The notes: generated from the sequence alone by a model not told the origin. Counted from the first letter of the stretch, positions 54,633-63,804 are shown. The stretch: DNA of 64,000 nucleotides from Oribacterium parvum ACB1 (GCF_000238055.2 NZ_KE148312.1:1670501-1734500); one strand, 5' to 3'. Program-made: numbers and translations.

Positions 54633-55325
54633 ATGATTGGAATCATCGGTGCCATGGAGGAAGAGGTTGCCCATTTGGTTAAGCTCTGCGAAGAGCGGGA
54701 AGAAATCGTACAGGGTCCCTATCGTTTTTATAAGGGGAGACTCTCCGGAAAGGATGTCGTGCTGGTTCGTGCAGGGGTTGGAAAGTGCAATGCAGCAGCC
54801 TGTACCCAAGCCTTGATTGACCGTTTTCAACCGAGCTATATTTTTAATACCGGAATTGCCGGAGCGATTTCTCCGGAGGTGCATATCCTAGACCTCGTGA
54901 TTTCAAGGGATGCCTTGCAGTACGATGTAGATGTGACACGCTTTGATTATCCCCTCGGGAAGGTGCCGGGAGATGAGAAGCTGGGATATGATGCGGACCC
55001 GCGTCTTTTGGAAATTGCAGTAGAGGTAAATCAGGAAATCAATCCTGAACATAATAGTTATATAGGACGGGTAGTTACCGGAGACCGCTTTGTGTCTTCT
55101 CATGAAACAAAGGAGTATTTGAAGAAGACCTTTGATGCCACCTGCTGTGAAATGGAGGGTGCCGCTATAGCGCAGATTGCGACAAAGAACGGCATTCCTT
55201 TTGTGATTCTTCGCTTCATTTCCGATGAGGCAAATGATGAGGCAAGCATGGTGTATGAGGAATTTGAAGCAAAGGCCATAGAGAAAACGGTAGATTTTAT
55301 GCTGGAGTTTTTGCGAAGGGTTTAA
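54633..55325 (+). CDS. mtnN: 5'-methylthioadenosine/S-adenosylhomocysteine nucleosidase
   Basis: Cleaves adenine from MTA and SAH, recycling methylation by-products. 230 residues: IGIIGAMEEEVAHL, TGIAGAISPEVHILDLVIS, and CCEMEGAAIAQIA with the ribose-binding MEG. AAAGGAGAG precedes the ATG. The 3' end is the first unit of a tandem repeat. Confidence 0.96.
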   Translation: MIGIIGAMEEEVAHLVKLCEEREEIVQGPYRFYKGRLSGKDVVLVRAGVGKCNAAACTQALIDRFQPSYIFNTGIAGAISPEVHILDLVISRDALQYDVDVTRFDYPLGKVPGDEKLGYDADPRLLEIAVEVNQEINPEHNSYIGRVVTGDRFVSSHETKEYLKKTFDATCCEMEGAAIAQIATKNGIPFVILRFISDEANDEASMVYEEFEAKAIEKTVDFMLEFLRRV

Positions 55326-55410
55326 TCTGCATCAGAATAAAATTTTGCGAAGGGTTTGGGCTGAATTAGAATAAGATTTTGCGAAGAGTTTGGGCAGAAT
55401 TAGAATTCAT
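55308..55410 (+). repeat. Three ~34-bp tandem repeats from the mtnN 3' end
   Basis: Copies begin TTTTGCGAAGGGTTT (inside mtnN), TTTTGCGAAGGGTTTGGG and TTTTGCGAAGAGTTTGGG. The last codons L-R-R-V recur in each, with AGG/AGA differing synonymously; copies 2 and 3 are closest to each other. Confidence 0.85.
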
Positions 55411-55572
55411 TTTTTGCTTTAGGCTTTTAATGTACTTTTAAGATAAGTTTTCTAAAACAGGGAAGAAAGACTTGCGTGTCCTCTTGCCTGTTTTTATAAT
55501 AACGGAAGTTGTGTATTTTATATTTTTTATGATAGAAGCTATTTTAGGATAATAGGAGAAAAGGAGAAGAAT

Positions 55573-56910
55573 ATGCTGAAGTTGGATTTGTCGAAGGCAA
55601 GACAGTTTGTTTCCGAAGAGGAGATGGCGAATTTTAAAGCACAGACTCTCTTGGCAAAAGAGATTTTAGTAAAGAGGAGCGGTGCCGGAAATGATTTTCT
55701 CGGCTGGGTAGACCTTCCGGAGAATTACGATAAAGAGGAGTTTAAAAGGATTCAGGCAGCGGCAAAGAAGATTCAGGAGGATTCGGATGTCTTACTGGTC
55801 ATCGGTATTGGCGGGTCTTATCTTGGAGCAAGAGCAGCCAATGAGTTTTTGAATCACAGCTTCTACAATGAGCTTCCGAAGGAAGAGAGAAAGACACCGG
55901 AGATTTACTATGTAGGAAACAATATTTCTTCCAAGTACATTGCCGATTTAAAGCAGATTTTAAAGGGAAAGGATTTTTCCGTAAATATCATTTCCAAGTC
56001 CGGAACCACTACCGAGCCGGCCATTGCCTTCCGCGTGTTTAAGGCTATGCTGGAAGAAAAGTACGGAAAAGAAGGAGCCGCAAAGAGAATTTATGCGACA
56101 ACCGACAAGGCAAGAGGGGCTTTGAAGAGCCTTGCCGATGAGATGGGCTATGAAGAATTTGTGGTACCCGATGATGTAGGGGGAAGATACTCCGTGCTGA
56201 CCGCGGTTGGACTTCTTCCCATTGCCGTTACCGGAGCCGATATCTGCGAACTGATGGAGGGTGCCGCTTCCATGAGAAAGGCTCTTTTAGAGCAGGATTA
56301 CGAAGTAAACCCGGCATTGCAGTATGCTGCGGCAAGAAATATCATGCTTCGTAAGGATAAGAAGATTGAGATTTTTGTAAACTATGAGCCATCCTGCCAT
56401 TATATTTCCGAGTGGTGGAAGCAGCTCTACGGAGAGTCTGAAGGAAAGGACCAGAGAGGCATTTTCCCGGCTTCCGTAGACTTTACAACAGACCTGCACT
56501 CTATGGGACAGTTTATTCAGGAGGGTGCAAGACTGCACTTTGAGACGGTTTTAGAGGTCATGGAAAGTGCAGCGGAACTTGTGCTGGAGAAAGAGGAGAT
56601 TGATACGGACGGCATGAACTACCTTGCCGGAAAGACCGTGGATTTTGTCAATAAGGCTGCTATGCAGGGAACAATCCTGGCGCACACGGACGGAAATGTA
56701 CCGAACTTCCTTCTGCAGATTGATAAGCAGTGTGAGAGAACGCTCGGAGAGCTTTTCTACTTCTTTGAGTTTGCCTGCGGTGTCTCCGCTTATATAAACG
56801 GCGTGAATCCTTTCAACCAGCCCGGTGTAGAGAGCTACAAGAGAAATATGTTTGCACTTCTCGGAAAGCCCGGTTATGAGGAACTCGCAAAGGAACTGGC
56901 AAAGAAGTAA
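55573..56910 (+). CDS. pgi: Glucose-6-phosphate isomerase
   Basis: Interconverts glucose- and fructose-6-phosphate. 445 residues, the compact Firmicute form. Motifs: [57 protein letters not shown], and the C-terminal [14 protein letters not shown] with the active-site Lys. AAAGGAG precedes the ATG. A promoter is likely in the 247-base spacer (TATAAT at 55496-55501 in the hairpin-rich DNA). Confidence 0.97.
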   Translation: MLKLDLSKARQFVSEEEMANFKAQTLLAKEILVKRSGAGNDFLGWVDLPENYDKEEFKRIQAAAKKIQEDSDVLLVIGIGGSYLGARAANEFLNHSFYNELPKEERKTPEIYYVGNNISSKYIADLKQILKGKDFSVNIISKSGTTTEPAIAFRVFKAMLEEKYGKEGAAKRIYATTDKARGALKSLADEMGYEEFVVPDDVGGRYSVLTAVGLLPIAVTGADICELMEGAASMRKALLEQDYEVNPALQYAAARNIMLRKDKKIEIFVNYEPSCHYISEWWKQLYGESEGKDQRGIFPASVDFTTDLHSMGQFIQEGARLHFETVLEVMESAAELVLEKEEIDTDGMNYLAGKTVDFVNKAAMQGTILAHTDGNVPNFLLQIDKQCERTLGELFYFFEFACGVSAYINGVNPFNQPGVESYKRNMFALLGKPGYEELAKELAKK

Positions 56911-56912
56911 AA

Positions 56913-56947
56913 GCGAGATACCGCACGCTTTGCGTGTGATACTCGTT
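56913..56947 (-). repeat. Perfect-type hairpin of the GCGTGCGGTATCTC family
   Basis: On the minus strand AACGAGTATCACACGC, AAA, GCGTGCGGTATCTCGC; arms pair along most of their length. Related to 5283-5315 and 768-782. Confidence 0.6.
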
Positions 56948-56952
56948 ATGAG

Positions 56953-57004
56953 AAAAAGGGGCTGTAAAAAATCAAAATTATTTTGATGTTTACAGCCCCT
57001 TTTA
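56953..57004. terminator. Bidirectional terminator after pgi
   Basis: AAAAAGGGGCTGTAAA pairs with TTTACAGCCCCTTTT, with ATCAAAA/TTTTGAT inside. It ends pgi (plus) and the small minus-strand gene, whose stop lies in it. Confidence 0.92.
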
Positions 57005-57271
57005 TTCTTCAATCACCTGAATCTCCAATCCGTCAAAGGAAATCTCCTCCATAAAGGAGTCGGAAAGGAAGGTCGTTTTGGAACGAGTTTGAAACTCCCG
57101 AATTCTTGCCGGAAGCCAGATGGGAACCGGCAAATCAAAGTGATGACAGATTTCTTCCAAGGCGGTATAGACCTTTTTAGTTCTGTTTTCCGCTCCTTCC
57201 TGTCTGGAGACGCAGGAAGCAATCACTTTTCCGTTTTTCCATATTTGTCCGCTTAATCGAAACATATTCAT
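57002..57271 (-). CDS. Conserved Lachnospiraceae hypothetical protein
   Basis: 89 residues (87 if Met3 is used: AAAGG touches the first ATG and is correctly spaced for the second). The pattern RxSGQIWKNGKVI, then KKVYTALEEICHHFDLPVPIWLP, then EEISFDGLEIQVIEE is one I recognise as a widespread small protein of unknown function in this family of bacteria. No membrane segment. Monocistronic. Confidence 0.75.
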   Translation of the reverse strand: MNMFRLSGQIWKNGKVIASCVSRQEGAENRTKKVYTALEEICHHFDLPVPIWLPARIREFQTRSKTTFLSDSFMEEISFDGLEIQVIEE

Positions 57272-57477
57272 CCTTTATCTGAAAATAAAAAATATCGTTC
57301 TTTTTTCTTTAATCCAAATGTAGTAAAAAAAAGCCTGATTTGTCCTTATCAAAGCTTTCCTAGCTTAGCTTGAAATGGAATATTTGTCAAAAGGGAGAAG
57401 AAGGTATTCTTAAGACGCCATTTTTTGAGAGCTATGAGATAGTTTGTTTTGCATATAAAGAGATTTATGAAAAACTG

Positions 57478-57506
57478 TTTACAAAACAAATGTTCTGTTA
57501 TATACT
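57478..57506 (+). promoter_or_regulatory. Y-polymerase promoter with LexA-like box in the spacer
   Basis: TTTACA (57478-57483), 17 bases, TATACT (57501-57506). The spacer holds AAACAAATGTTC (57484-57495), seven of eight fixed positions of GAACnnnnGTTC. Confidence 0.75.
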
Positions 57507-57526
57507 CCGGGAAAAGGAGAGGAGAG

Positions 57527-59068
57527 ATGGAGAGGAAAGAGTCTTGCGGAATTATGGCAATCGATTTGAAGTCGTTTTACGCTTCCTGTGAGTGTGTAGA
57601 GCGAGGTCTGGATCCCATGGATGCTTATCTGGTTGTGGCAGATGGGGGAAGGACGGAGAAGACTATTTGCCTTGCGGTCAGTCCGGCATTGAAGGCCTTC
57701 GGTGTTCCCGGAAGAGCGAGACTTTTTCAAGTGATTGAGAGGGTAAAGGAGGTCAATTACCGCAGGAAGAAGGAAGCAAAGGAGGGCAGATTGGTCGGTA
57801 GTTCCTGCCTGGACTCGGATTTAAGAGCTTATTCCTTTTTGGCTCTGTCTTATATTACAGCGCCTCCCCGGATGGCTCTATATATGGAATATAGCAGACG
57901 TATCTATGAAATTTATCTGCATTTTGTATCTAAAGAGGATATCCATGTCTACTCCATTGATGAGGTTTTTATAGATTTACGCCCCTACCGAGAGATTTAT
58001 CGAATGTCTTCGGAGAGTCTGGCGAGAGAGATTGCGGAGAAGGTCTATACGGAGATGGGAATCGTTGCCACTGTGGGACTTGGAGAGAATCTCTATCTGG
58101 CTAAGGTGGCCATGGATATTTTGGCGAAGAAGGTGAAAGTAGAGGGGCAGGAAGTAAGGCTTGCTTCGCTTACGGAGGAGTCTTATAGAAGGAGACTCTG
58201 GAGTCATCAACCGCTTCATGATTTCTGGCAAATCGGAAGGGGAACAGAAGAACGACTCCGACGATACGGAATCTATACTATGGGAGATATTGCTCTGGTA
58301 TCCCGTGCCGGTGTGAAGGAGAAAGTGAACCAGCTTTTATTATATAAGCTCTTCGGAATACAGGCGGAATATTTGATTGACCATGCCTGGGGGTACGAGC
58401 CTTGCAGAATTGCGGACATTCATAGCCTCAGTGCAAAGAAAAAGAGTATATCTTCCGGACAGGTCTTGCCCTATCCCTATAATGCCAACTTGGGCAGAGT
58501 TGTGGTGGAGGAGATGGCATCTTCCCTTTCCTATGAGCTTAGAGAGAAGAATTTGGACACAGAGATGCTACAGCTCTATCTTTCTTTTGACGAGGAAAAT
58601 ATAGGAGGGTCTTACAGCGGAGAGACAAGAAGAAACTATTACGGGAAAATAGTACCAAGAAGTGCCCATGGATTACGACATTTGGAGAAAAAAACCAATG
58701 GAGAGTCGGAAATTGTAGAGGCGATTTTGTCCATCTATGATGAAATTATGGATGCAAGGCTGTCACTTCGGAAGATATCTTTGTCAGCGGAGGATGTACA
58801 AGACTTTAGCGAGGAAAAGGTAGGGCAGATTGCACTTTTCGACTATCTTAGAGAAAAAAATGAGGCGGAGCAGAGCGATAAAGGAAAAAACACCGCGACA
58901 GAAGGTTTGCAGCGTGATAAGCTGAAAAAAGACAAAGCGAGAGATGCTTCCCTTCAGGTCATGCAGAAGTACGGAAGGAATTCTATCCTAAAGGCATATC
59001 AATATATAGAGGGGAGTCGGGGGAGAGAAAGAAACAGACAGATAGGGGGGCATAGTAGTGGAGAGTGA
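57527..59068 (+). CDS. Y-family DNA polymerase (UmuC/UvrX type)
   Basis: 513 residues from the ATG at 57527 behind AAAGGAGAGG. Translesion polymerase: catalytic segment MAIDLKSFYASCECVERG, then IHVYSIDEVFIDL with the Asp-Glu pair, TVGLGENLYLAKVA, and the little-finger region. It belongs to the Firmicute UvrX/YqjW-like group that usually travels with YolD proteins, and a YolD-like gene follows. The C-terminal tail (after ~455) is charged and variable. SOS control is suggested by the promoter. Confidence 0.93.
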   Translation: MERKESCGIMAIDLKSFYASCECVERGLDPMDAYLVVADGGRTEKTICLAVSPALKAFGVPGRARLFQVIERVKEVNYRRKKEAKEGRLVGSSCLDSDLRAYSFLALSYITAPPRMALYMEYSRRIYEIYLHFVSKEDIHVYSIDEVFIDLRPYREIYRMSSESLAREIAEKVYTEMGIVATVGLGENLYLAKVAMDILAKKVKVEGQEVRLASLTEESYRRRLWSHQPLHDFWQIGRGTEERLRRYGIYTMGDIALVSRAGVKEKVNQLLLYKLFGIQAEYLIDHAWGYEPCRIADIHSLSAKKKSISSGQVLPYPYNANLGRVVVEEMASSLSYELREKNLDTEMLQLYLSFDEENIGGSYSGETRRNYYGKIVPRSAHGLRHLEKKTNGESEIVEAILSIYDEIMDARLSLRKISLSAEDVQDFSEEKVGQIALFDYLREKNEAEQSDKGKNTATEGLQRDKLKKDKARDASLQVMQKYGRNSILKAYQYIEGSRGRERNRQIGGHSSGE

Positions 59069-59249
59069 AGAAAGAAGAACATTGTCAAAGTACGAAAGAA
59101 TTTTGTATTGTGAATATCCTTTTAGCCTTTGCAGAAAGAGAAGCAGTTTGTCCCACAGGGCTGTACAGTTTTTCTCTTTTGCGGCATTAAAAGGCTATGA
59201 GGAGATGATAGAGGAAGGAGAAGAAAATCATGCAATATCAGAACATTAA
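59058..59249 (+). CDS. Short YolD-like protein
   Basis: 63 residues starting at GTG behind AGGGGGG inside the end of the polymerase gene. RAVQFFSFAALKGYEEMIEE matches the core of YolD-like proteins (RAAQFAPFAALxGYDExIEE). Usual members are ~110 residues; this one lacks the C-terminal half and overlaps the aldo/keto reductase start by 20 bases. Thought to assist Y-family polymerases. Confidence 0.7.
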   Translation: MESEERRTLSKYERILYCEYPFSLCRKRSSLSHRAVQFFSFAALKGYEEMIEEGEENHAISEH

Positions 59250-60156
59250 AAACGGTCCGTCAGAGGTATCCCGCATCATCTTAGGTTGTATGCGTATGCC
59301 CTCTTTATCTGTGCAGGAAGTGGCAAGGCAGATAGAGAAAGCGGTGGAAGGCGGAATCAATTTTTTTGATCATGCGACCTGCTACGGTAGAGGAGAGGCG
59401 GAAAAGCGTTTTGGTGATGCCCTTAGGGAGACATCCATAAAAAGAGAAGATTTACGGATTCAAAGTAAGTGTGGACTTTGCTTTGAGAGAAATGAGTTCG
59501 ACTGGACAAAGGAGAATATTCTGACAAGTGTGGATGAGAGCCTCCAACGTTTAAAAATGGACTATTTGGATGTTCTCCTTTTGCATAGACCCGACCTGAT
59601 TTATGATCCGGAGGAAGTAGCGGAGGCCTTTGAAGCTTTGGAAAAGAGCGGAAAGGTTCGTTTCTTCGGTGTCAGCAATGTCCCGATGATGCAGCTGAAA
59701 GTCTTAAAGAAGTTTGTGAAGCAGCCCCTTAGTATCAATCAGTTACAGCTCTCCATTACAGCATCCCAGCTGATTGACCAGACACTTTATGTAAATGATT
59801 TGACAACGGACTTATCCCTTGATCGGGACAACGGGCTTTTAGACTATTGTCGTCTGGAGGATATTACGATTCAGGCTTGGTCTCCTCTGCAGTTTGGTAA
59901 GTTTGAGGGATGTTTCGTGGATCATCCTGACTTTCCGGAGTTAAATCAGGCACTTTCCGAGCTTGCGGAAAAATATAAAGTATCCAAGACCGCTATTGCG
60001 ATTGCCTGGATATTACGGCATCCGGCGAAGATGCAGGTCATTGCAGGTACGATGAATCCAAAGCATTTAGAGGATTACTGCGAGGCAACGAAGGTGGAAC
60101 TGACCCATCATGAGTGGTATCAGCTCTATCTTGCGTCCGGAAAGAAATTACCATAG
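59230..60156 (+). CDS. Aldo/keto reductase (YdhF type)
   Basis: 308 residues, NADPH-dependent TIM barrel: LGCMRMPSL, GINFFDHATCYGRGEAEKRFG (catalytic Asp/Tyr region), LDVLLLHRPD, WSPLQFGKF, AIAIAWILRHPAKMQVIAGTMNP. Substrate unknown. AAGGAGAAG precedes the ATG inside the YolD-like gene. Confidence 0.92.
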   Translation: MQYQNIKNGPSEVSRIILGCMRMPSLSVQEVARQIEKAVEGGINFFDHATCYGRGEAEKRFGDALRETSIKREDLRIQSKCGLCFERNEFDWTKENILTSVDESLQRLKMDYLDVLLLHRPDLIYDPEEVAEAFEALEKSGKVRFFGVSNVPMMQLKVLKKFVKQPLSINQLQLSITASQLIDQTLYVNDLTTDLSLDRDNGLLDYCRLEDITIQAWSPLQFGKFEGCFVDHPDFPELNQALSELAEKYKVSKTAIAIAWILRHPAKMQVIAGTMNPKHLEDYCEATKVELTHHEWYQLYLASGKKLP

Positions 60157-60246
60157 TGCTATAGTGTGGCAGCATAGTATCGTATGAAAACCTAGCAAAA
60201 CAACTAAGATTCCGCTTTTTTATAGTATAGATAAAGCAATGAAAAA

Positions 60247-60297
60247 AATGGGGATATAAAAAATCAAAACATCCGCTTTGTTTTTTACATCCCCATT
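60247..60297. terminator. Bidirectional terminator between 60156 and the OB-fold gene
   Basis: AATGGGGATATAAAAAA pairs with TTTTTTACATCCCCATT with one mismatch. The left arm resembles that of the pgi terminator. Confidence 0.85.
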
Positions 60298-60325
60298 ATA
60301 CAATTATTCTATTTTACAAGAATAC

Positions 60326-60769
60326 TTATCCAATGCTGTCAATATTCAGAGTATATCCCAGAATTTCTCCCACATCGGTACATTTTCCTTTTAAGGTAAT
60401 AGTGTCCCCTTTATTCATGGTCTTAATGGCTTCTTTTTGCTCATCTGTTTTTATGAAACATTGAACACTTAAAAGGGTAAAATCATTGGCTTCTTTCGAT
60501 AGTGAGATATAAGAGCCCTGTGCATCAATGTTACTTAGTTTACCGGTGACTTGAATATATTTTCCTTTATACTTATCTGTTGCATTCATTGCATTGGCTT
60601 CCAAATCATCAATCATTTCATCTGTGGTATATGCTGTATATTCGATTTGCGCTTCAGTGGGCACTTCCGTTTCTACTGCTTGTTCGTTACTGACCGTTTC
60701 TGTTTTTGGAGAACTCTTATCATTTGAAGACTCGCCTTCAGTACCTTTCTTTCCCATGACAGCTCCCAA
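60326..60769 (-). CDS. OB-fold (tRNA_anti-like) protein with damaged start
   Basis: 147 residues from the first ATG. A Ser/Thr/Glu-rich linker is followed by an OB-fold region (IQVTGKLSNIDAQGSYISLS, MNKGDTITLKGKCTDV, GYTLNIDSIG), the tRNA_anti-like pattern of secreted Firmicute proteins. In-frame sequence upstream encodes KKGHLIRN then a hydrophobic stretch (IVIAIIVIGVLGAVMG), an obvious membrane anchor. The codon where it should start, five bases after AGGAGG, is TAG (60826-60824). The intact gene would have spanned 60326-60826. Today it is either broken or made without its anchor. Confidence 0.65.
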   Translation of the reverse strand: MGAVMGKKGTEGESSNDKSSPKTETVSNEQAVETEVPTEAQIEYTAYTTDEMIDDLEANAMNATDKYKGKYIQVTGKLSNIDAQGSYISLSKEANDFTLLSVQCFIKTDEQKEAIKTMNKGDTITLKGKCTDVGEILGYTLNIDSIG

Positions 60770-61182
60770 TACACCAATAACAATAATGGCAATAACGATA
60801 TTTCTGATTAAATGTCCTTTTTTCTATGCTTCCTCCTCCATGTAAAAATATTTTTGTTATAGAATTCGTATATTGCGATTATATATATATATATATATAT
60901 AGTAAAGAGATATGAAATAAAAATTGTTCAAATAGCACAAATTTGAAAATGTATTGCTTTGATATTATTAAATGGAATCTATTTTTTTCAAAAAACAAGA
61001 AATCACCCGGATGTATCATGATATAGAAAAAGCTAAACGATGGAAGAAGAAAATAGCGTATTTTTGAGAAATAAAGCTATGAGGCATTGACATATACCCT
61101 ACAGGGGTATATTATTCTCTCCGAAAGAGGAGTTTATAAGACAGTCTCATAAACTGCTTTATCTTAAGAGTAGGAGGGTTAA
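60770..61182 (+). other. Spacer with TA microsatellite and copper promoter
   Basis: Contains the lost N-terminus of the OB-fold gene (to 60826), a pure TA run (about 60879-60902), AT-rich DNA without a gene, and the copA control region from 61087. An AGTTTAT/ATAAACT hairpin sits in the copA leader (about 61131-61155). Confidence 0.6.
61087..61115 (+). promoter_or_regulatory. copA promoter with CsoR-type operator
   Basis: TTGACA (61087-61092), 17 bases, TATTAT (61110-61115). The palindrome ATATACCC-TACAG-GGGTATAT (61092-61112) fills the spacer, as in known CsoR operators. Confidence 0.85.
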
Positions 61183-63804
61183 ATGAAAAAATATACGGTA
61201 ACAGGTATGTCCTGTGCAGCTTGTCAGGCAAGGGTGGAGAAGGCAGTGGGAAAGCTTCCCGGCGTAACGTCCTGCTCGGTTTCTCTCCTTACGAACAGCT
61301 TAATCGTGGAAGGAGAGGCCTCAGAGACGACCATTCAGGAAGCAGTGGAGAAAGCCGGCTACGGCTTTGTATCCGAAGAAAATCAGAGCAAGACCAAGGA
61401 TTATCAGAACGGTAATAGAAGTAGTGCGGGTCAAAATAATCGAGGGCAGGCTTCCTTTTCAGATCAGGAAACGGCAGCATTAAAAAAGCGTTTTCTGCAC
61501 TCACTGCTCTTCCTCGTTTTACTTATGTCTTTATCCATGGGACCGATGCTTTTCCATTTTTCGTTGCCTACAGTTTTACAATATCCGGGAATTTTGGCAC
61601 TTACGGAAATGTTACTTGCCATTATTGTCATGTTGATTAACAAGAAGTTTTTTACTTCCGGCTTTTCTGCCCTGTTTCATCTCTCCCCCAATATGGATAG
61701 TCTTGTGGCACTTGGCTCTACGGCATCCTTCTTGTATTCACTGGGAGTTTTATACGGGATAAATTATTACTTGGAGATTGGAAATCAAGAAATGGCGCAT
61801 CATATCGGGCATCATCTCTACTTTGAGACGGCGGCAATGATTCCGACTCTGATTACCCTCGGGAAGATGCTGGAATCTATTTCCAAAGGAAGAACCACGA
61901 GTGCCTTGCAGGGGCTTATGAATTTAAGTCCAAAGACCGCTGTGGTAGTAAGAGACGGAGTGGAAAGCACTGTTCCGATTGAAGAAGTGGAAGTGAACGA
62001 TACGTTTCTGGTGAAGCCCGGCGAGCAGATTCCGGTAGACGGCATCGTTCTTTCCGGAAGAACGGCGGTAGACGAGTCGGCACTTACCGGAGAATCCATT
62101 CCGGTAGATAAAGAAGAGGGAGCAAAGCTTTCTGCAGGCACTTTGAATCGTTCCGGTTTTATCACAGGAAGGGCGGTCCGTGTCGGGAAGGATACGAGCC
62201 TTTCACAGATTATCGAAATGGTTTCCAATGCCGCGGCAACGAAGGCACCGATTTCCCGTATTGCGGATAAGATTTCCGCTGTTTTTGTTCCTTTTGTAAT
62301 GGGAGTGGCTTTACTTACGTTCTTCATTGTGCTGGGAAGCGGAGCGGAGTTTTCTTCCGCACTTTCTCGGGGAGTGGCGGTTTTGGTTATCAGTTGTCCC
62401 TGCGCTTTGGGGCTTGCAACACCGGTTGCAATCATGGTCGGAAACGGTGTTGGAGCAAAAAACGGGATTCTTTTTAAGACGGCATCTTCTCTGGAGGAAG
62501 CCGGAAAGATAGAAATTCTTGCTCTCGATAAAACCGGGACACTTACGAACGGTAGCCCTATAGTGACGGACATTTCTCCTGTGAAGGAAGAAAAGAGAGA
62601 GGTACTTTTGCAGCTTGCGGTCTCCATTGAAAAAAACTCCGAGCACCCGCTTGCGAAGGCGATAGAAGTCTATGGAGAGGAGCATCATATCAGTCCTTAT
62701 CCGGTGGAGGATTTTCAGGCCATGACGGGACACGGTGTGTCGGCAAGCTATCAGGGAGAAAGACTTTTTGCCTGCTCTGAAGGCTATGTGCGGGAGCATT
62801 TTTCTGTGGAAGAGGGATTTTTGGAAAGACTGGATTCTCTTTCCAAAGAGGGAAAGACCAATCTCTTTTTCGTAAAAGGAGAGGAAGTCTTGGGTGCCAT
62901 TTCCGTAGCGGACAGCTTAAAGGAAGATGCAAAGGATGCGATAGCGGAACTGAAAAAGCAGGGTATTTTTACCGTGATGCTGACAGGAGACCGGAAGAGT
63001 ACGGCGGAAGCTATCGCAAAAGAAGCCGGCGTAGACTTGGTGGTTAGTGAAGTGCTTCCTGATGGAAAGGAAAAAGTGATTAAGAGGCTGCAGGCTTACG
63101 GAAAAGTAGCTATGGTGGGAGACGGAATCAATGATGCCGTAGCCTTAACAAGGGCGGATCTCGGTATTGCTATCGGGGCCGGAACGGATGTCGCCATCGA
63201 TGCTGCGGACATCGTGCTCATGAAGTCGAAGGTTTTGGATATTCCGAGAAGTATTCGTCTCTCTCGTGCCACGATTCGAAATATTCATGAAAATTTGTTC
63301 TGGGCCTTTTTCTACAATGTGATCTGTATTCCGCTTGCGGCAGGCTTTTACTCTGCGGTCTTCCACTGGAATTTTGAGATGAATCCGATGGTAGGGGCTC
63401 TTGCCATGAGCCTTTCTAGTGTCACGGTTTGTCTCAATGCTCTTCGACTGAATCTATTTTCCGTAAAAGAGGCTAAAGGAGACAGAAAAAGAGGAATCGG
63501 AAAAGAGAAGGAAGTAAAGCTTTTGGCGGAATTTTCCCAAAGAGGAACAGTGATAAACAATCTAAATGAAAACAAAAAACAGGAGGAAAAAAGAATGGAA
63601 AAGAAGATGAATATTACAGGAATGATGTGCGGGCATTGTGAGGCCAGAGTAAAGAAGGCACTGGAGGCCGTGGAAGGGGTGGATCATGCGGAAGTGAGCC
63701 ATGAGAGCGGGACGGCGACCGTTTTCTTAAAGAAAGAAGTGGATAATGCTACACTAAAAGCGGCAGTAGAGAAAGAGGACTACGTCGTGACAAACATAGA
63801 ATAA
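61183..63804 (+). CDS. copA: Copper-exporting P1B-type ATPase with C-terminal CopZ domain
   Basis: Pumps Cu+ out of the cell. 873 residues: N-terminal metal-binding domain (Cys11, Cys14 in GMSCAACQ), eight membrane helices, TGES (302-305), the ion site CPC (405-407), phosphorylation Asp449 in DKTGT, SEHPLAKA, and GDGIND (646-651). After the last helix comes a second metal-binding domain (Cys816, Cys819 in GMMCGHCE). The joining segment (about 780-805) reads like a translated spacer and includes an AGGAGG ribosome site before Met805. In relatives copZ is usually separate. Controlled by the CsoR-type operator. Confidence 0.97.
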   Translation: MKKYTVTGMSCAACQARVEKAVGKLPGVTSCSVSLLTNSLIVEGEASETTIQEAVEKAGYGFVSEENQSKTKDYQNGNRSSAGQNNRGQASFSDQETAALKKRFLHSLLFLVLLMSLSMGPMLFHFSLPTVLQYPGILALTEMLLAIIVMLINKKFFTSGFSALFHLSPNMDSLVALGSTASFLYSLGVLYGINYYLEIGNQEMAHHIGHHLYFETAAMIPTLITLGKMLESISKGRTTSALQGLMNLSPKTAVVVRDGVESTVPIEEVEVNDTFLVKPGEQIPVDGIVLSGRTAVDESALTGESIPVDKEEGAKLSAGTLNRSGFITGRAVRVGKDTSLSQIIEMVSNAAATKAPISRIADKISAVFVPFVMGVALLTFFIVLGSGAEFSSALSRGVAVLVISCPCALGLATPVAIMVGNGVGAKNGILFKTASSLEEAGKIEILALDKTGTLTNGSPIVTDISPVKEEKREVLLQLAVSIEKNSEHPLAKAIEVYGEEHHISPYPVEDFQAMTGHGVSASYQGERLFACSEGYVREHFSVEEGFLERLDSLSKEGKTNLFFVKGEEVLGAISVADSLKEDAKDAIAELKKQGIFTVMLTGDRKSTAEAIAKEAGVDLVVSEVLPDGKEKVIKRLQAYGKVAMVGDGINDAVALTRADLGIAIGAGTDVAIDAADIVLMKSKVLDIPRSIRLSRATIRNIHENLFWAFFYNVICIPLAAGFYSAVFHWNFEMNPMVGALAMSLSSVTVCLNALRLNLFSVKEAKGDRKRGIGKEKEVKLLAEFSQRGTVINNLNENKKQEEKRMEKKMNITGMMCGHCEARVKKALEAVEGVDHAEVSHESGTATVFLKKEVDNATLKAAVEKEDYVVTNIE
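63595..63804 (+). other. copZ: Nested CopZ-like chaperone start inside copA
   Basis: AGGAGG (63581-63586) stands eight bases before an in-frame ATG (63595). Initiation there would give a free 69-residue copper chaperone (MEKKMNITGMMCGHCEARV...) with the same sequence as the CopA C-terminus. Confidence 0.5.

Noticed and set aside
57370-57591. Frame upstream of the Y-polymerase
   Set aside because: It contains the polymerase promoter and overlaps its start in another frame.
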